This document shows, one piece after another, positions 63,381 through 64,000 of a stretch of DNA of 64,000 nt (position 1 is the stretch's first letter; each line of letters begins with the position of its first letter). Origin of the DNA: Pannonibacter phragmitetus_B. GTDB taxonomy: Bacteria; Pseudomonadota; Alphaproteobacteria; Rhizobiales; Stappiaceae. Both the position numbers and the translations under genes were made by a program. Location of the stretch: contig NZ_JBNINT010000001.1 in the NCBI RefSeq assembly GCF_050510895.1, positions 2,914,001 to 2,978,000 of the forward strand, in the 5' to 3' direction. The notes beneath the pieces are model-generated. The model saw only the letters and a list, made by a program, of their open reading frames with translations. It was not told where the DNA came from and made no database searches.

Positions 63381-64000
63381 ATGTCCGCTGCCCGTTTTGC
63401 CCTTCTGCCTGACCGTGGCTTGGTGCGCGTGAGCGGGCCGGAAGCCACGCATTTCCTGCAGAACCTGCTGACCCGGGACGTGGAAAACCTGACCACCGGC
63501 GAAGCTGCCTTTGCCGCTTTGCTCACGCCGCAAGGCAAGATCCTGTTCGATTTTCTGGTGCTGAAGGACGCGGACGGCTTCCTGCTCGACACGCCGGCCT
63601 CTCAGGTATCAGCCCTTGTGAAGCGGCTCGGCTTTTACCGGCTTCGCGCCAAGGTGACGCTGGAGGATTGCTCCAGCACCCATGAGGCGGCCGTGATCTT
63701 TGGCGATGCCCTGCCCGCTGCGCCGCTGACCTCCGGTCTTCTGGCCGCAACCGATCCGCGCCTCGCCGCGCTAGGGCTGCGGGTAGCCGGGCCAACGGGG
63801 CTGGCGAACATTCTGGAAGGCCTTGGGCTGCAGGCGGCACAGCCCGCAGACTGGCACGCCCACCGCATCGGCCTTGGCGTGCCGGAGGCAGAAAGCGACT
63901 TCGCTTATGGCGAGGTTTTCCCCATGACGCAGACATGGACCAGCTCAACGGCATTTCCTTTCGCAAAGGATGCTATGTGGGGCAAGAGATCGTTTCCCGC
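63381..64000 (+). pseudogene. ygfZ: YgfZ/GcvT-like folate-binding protein, 5' part with frameshift (cut by window end)
   Basis: ATG 63381 (GGAGG 7 bp upstream) opens ARFALLPDRGLVRVSGPEAT, HFLQNLLTRDVENL and LLTPQGKILFDFLVL. It slips in the CCCC run at 63920-63923. One base restored reads HDADMDQLNGISFRKGCYVG then QEIVSR, the K-G-C-Y-x-G-Q-E signature of YgfZ. The family uses tetrahydrofolate in iron-sulfur cluster repair. The 3' end lies beyond the window. The gene is divergent from pyrC. Confidence 0.88.

Noticed and set aside
1145..64000. Widespread genuine pseudogenisation
   Set aside because: Breaks sit in homopolymers, both halves stay conserved and essential genes are hit; sequencing error explains this better.
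1..64000. CRISPR array, prophage or insertion sequence
   Set aside because: No regularly spaced repeats, transposase, integrase or phage structural genes were seen.

Overview
The window is chromosomal DNA of a GC-rich alphaproteobacterium. The gene content points to Hyphomicrobiales, possibly a Stappiaceae-like lineage (Stappia, Pannonibacter or Roseibium type). Markers are GcrA, the phoR-pstSCAB-phoU-phoB cluster, long alphaproteobacterial forms of PstC and PstA, DUF952, DUF1499, DUF2946 and TIGR02301 proteins, an HDAC-xseB-dxs-(small protein)-tlyA-rlmD neighbourhood, and the BtaA/BtaB betaine-lipid pair. The lineage is inferred from family knowledge, not from a search. No prophage, CRISPR array, insertion sequence or rRNA is visible; one tRNA-Gly(CCC) is present.

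Layout. 1-4.2 kb: end of a dCTP deaminase, an alpha/beta hydrolase, a periplasmic binding protein and a membrane GT2 glycosyltransferase. 4.2-10.7 kb: an orphan VapB-like antitoxin, tRNA-Gly, a single-domain voltage-gated sodium channel, pyrD-DUF952, an S24-like regulator, a secreted nuclease-fold protein, an AraC regulator and a DUF6460 membrane protein. 10.7-14.6 kb: an HDAC-family hydrolase, a GntR regulator, a decarboxylating dehydrogenase and a signal-less solute-binding protein. 14.6-18.7 kb: argD-argF-hslO and the cell-cycle regulator gcrA. 19.1-28.2 kb: the phosphate regulon on the minus strand, with two PstS-type proteins. 28.4-36 kb: housekeeping genes (MBL-fold hydrolase, HAD phosphatase, corA, pdxH, DnaJ-like protein) and a 49-residue small protein. 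36-39.9 kb: enoyl-CoA hydratase and acyl-CoA dehydrogenase behind a palindromic operator, then Sua5. 40.3-50.6 kb: a second HDAC-family gene, xseB, a LuxR-type regulator, dxs, an MFS transporter, DUF2946, a copper chaperone and SCO protein, tlyA and an RlmD-type methyltransferase. 50.7-57.3 kb: dienelactone hydrolase, methyltransferase, GNAT, SRAP, Nudix, small conserved proteins and a LysE-type exporter. 57.4-64 kb: a secreted protein, btaB-btaA, an L,D-transpeptidase, pyrC and the start of ygfZ.

Two systems connect. PhoR/PhoB and the Pst transporter sense and import phosphate. BtaA/BtaB make a phosphorus-free betaine lipid that can replace phospholipids when phosphate is short. Candidate Pho boxes lie upstream of phoR, pstS and btaA.

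The most pervasive oddity is technical. Twenty genes carry at least one frame break (23 in total), and almost all sit in a short G/C (or A) homopolymer with one base apparently missing. Both halves of each gene remain well conserved, and essential genes such as phoB, xseB and pdxH are affected. This looks like homopolymer under-calling in the assembly rather than gene decay. Genes so affected are typed as pseudogene where the break splits the protein, but are probably intact in the organism.
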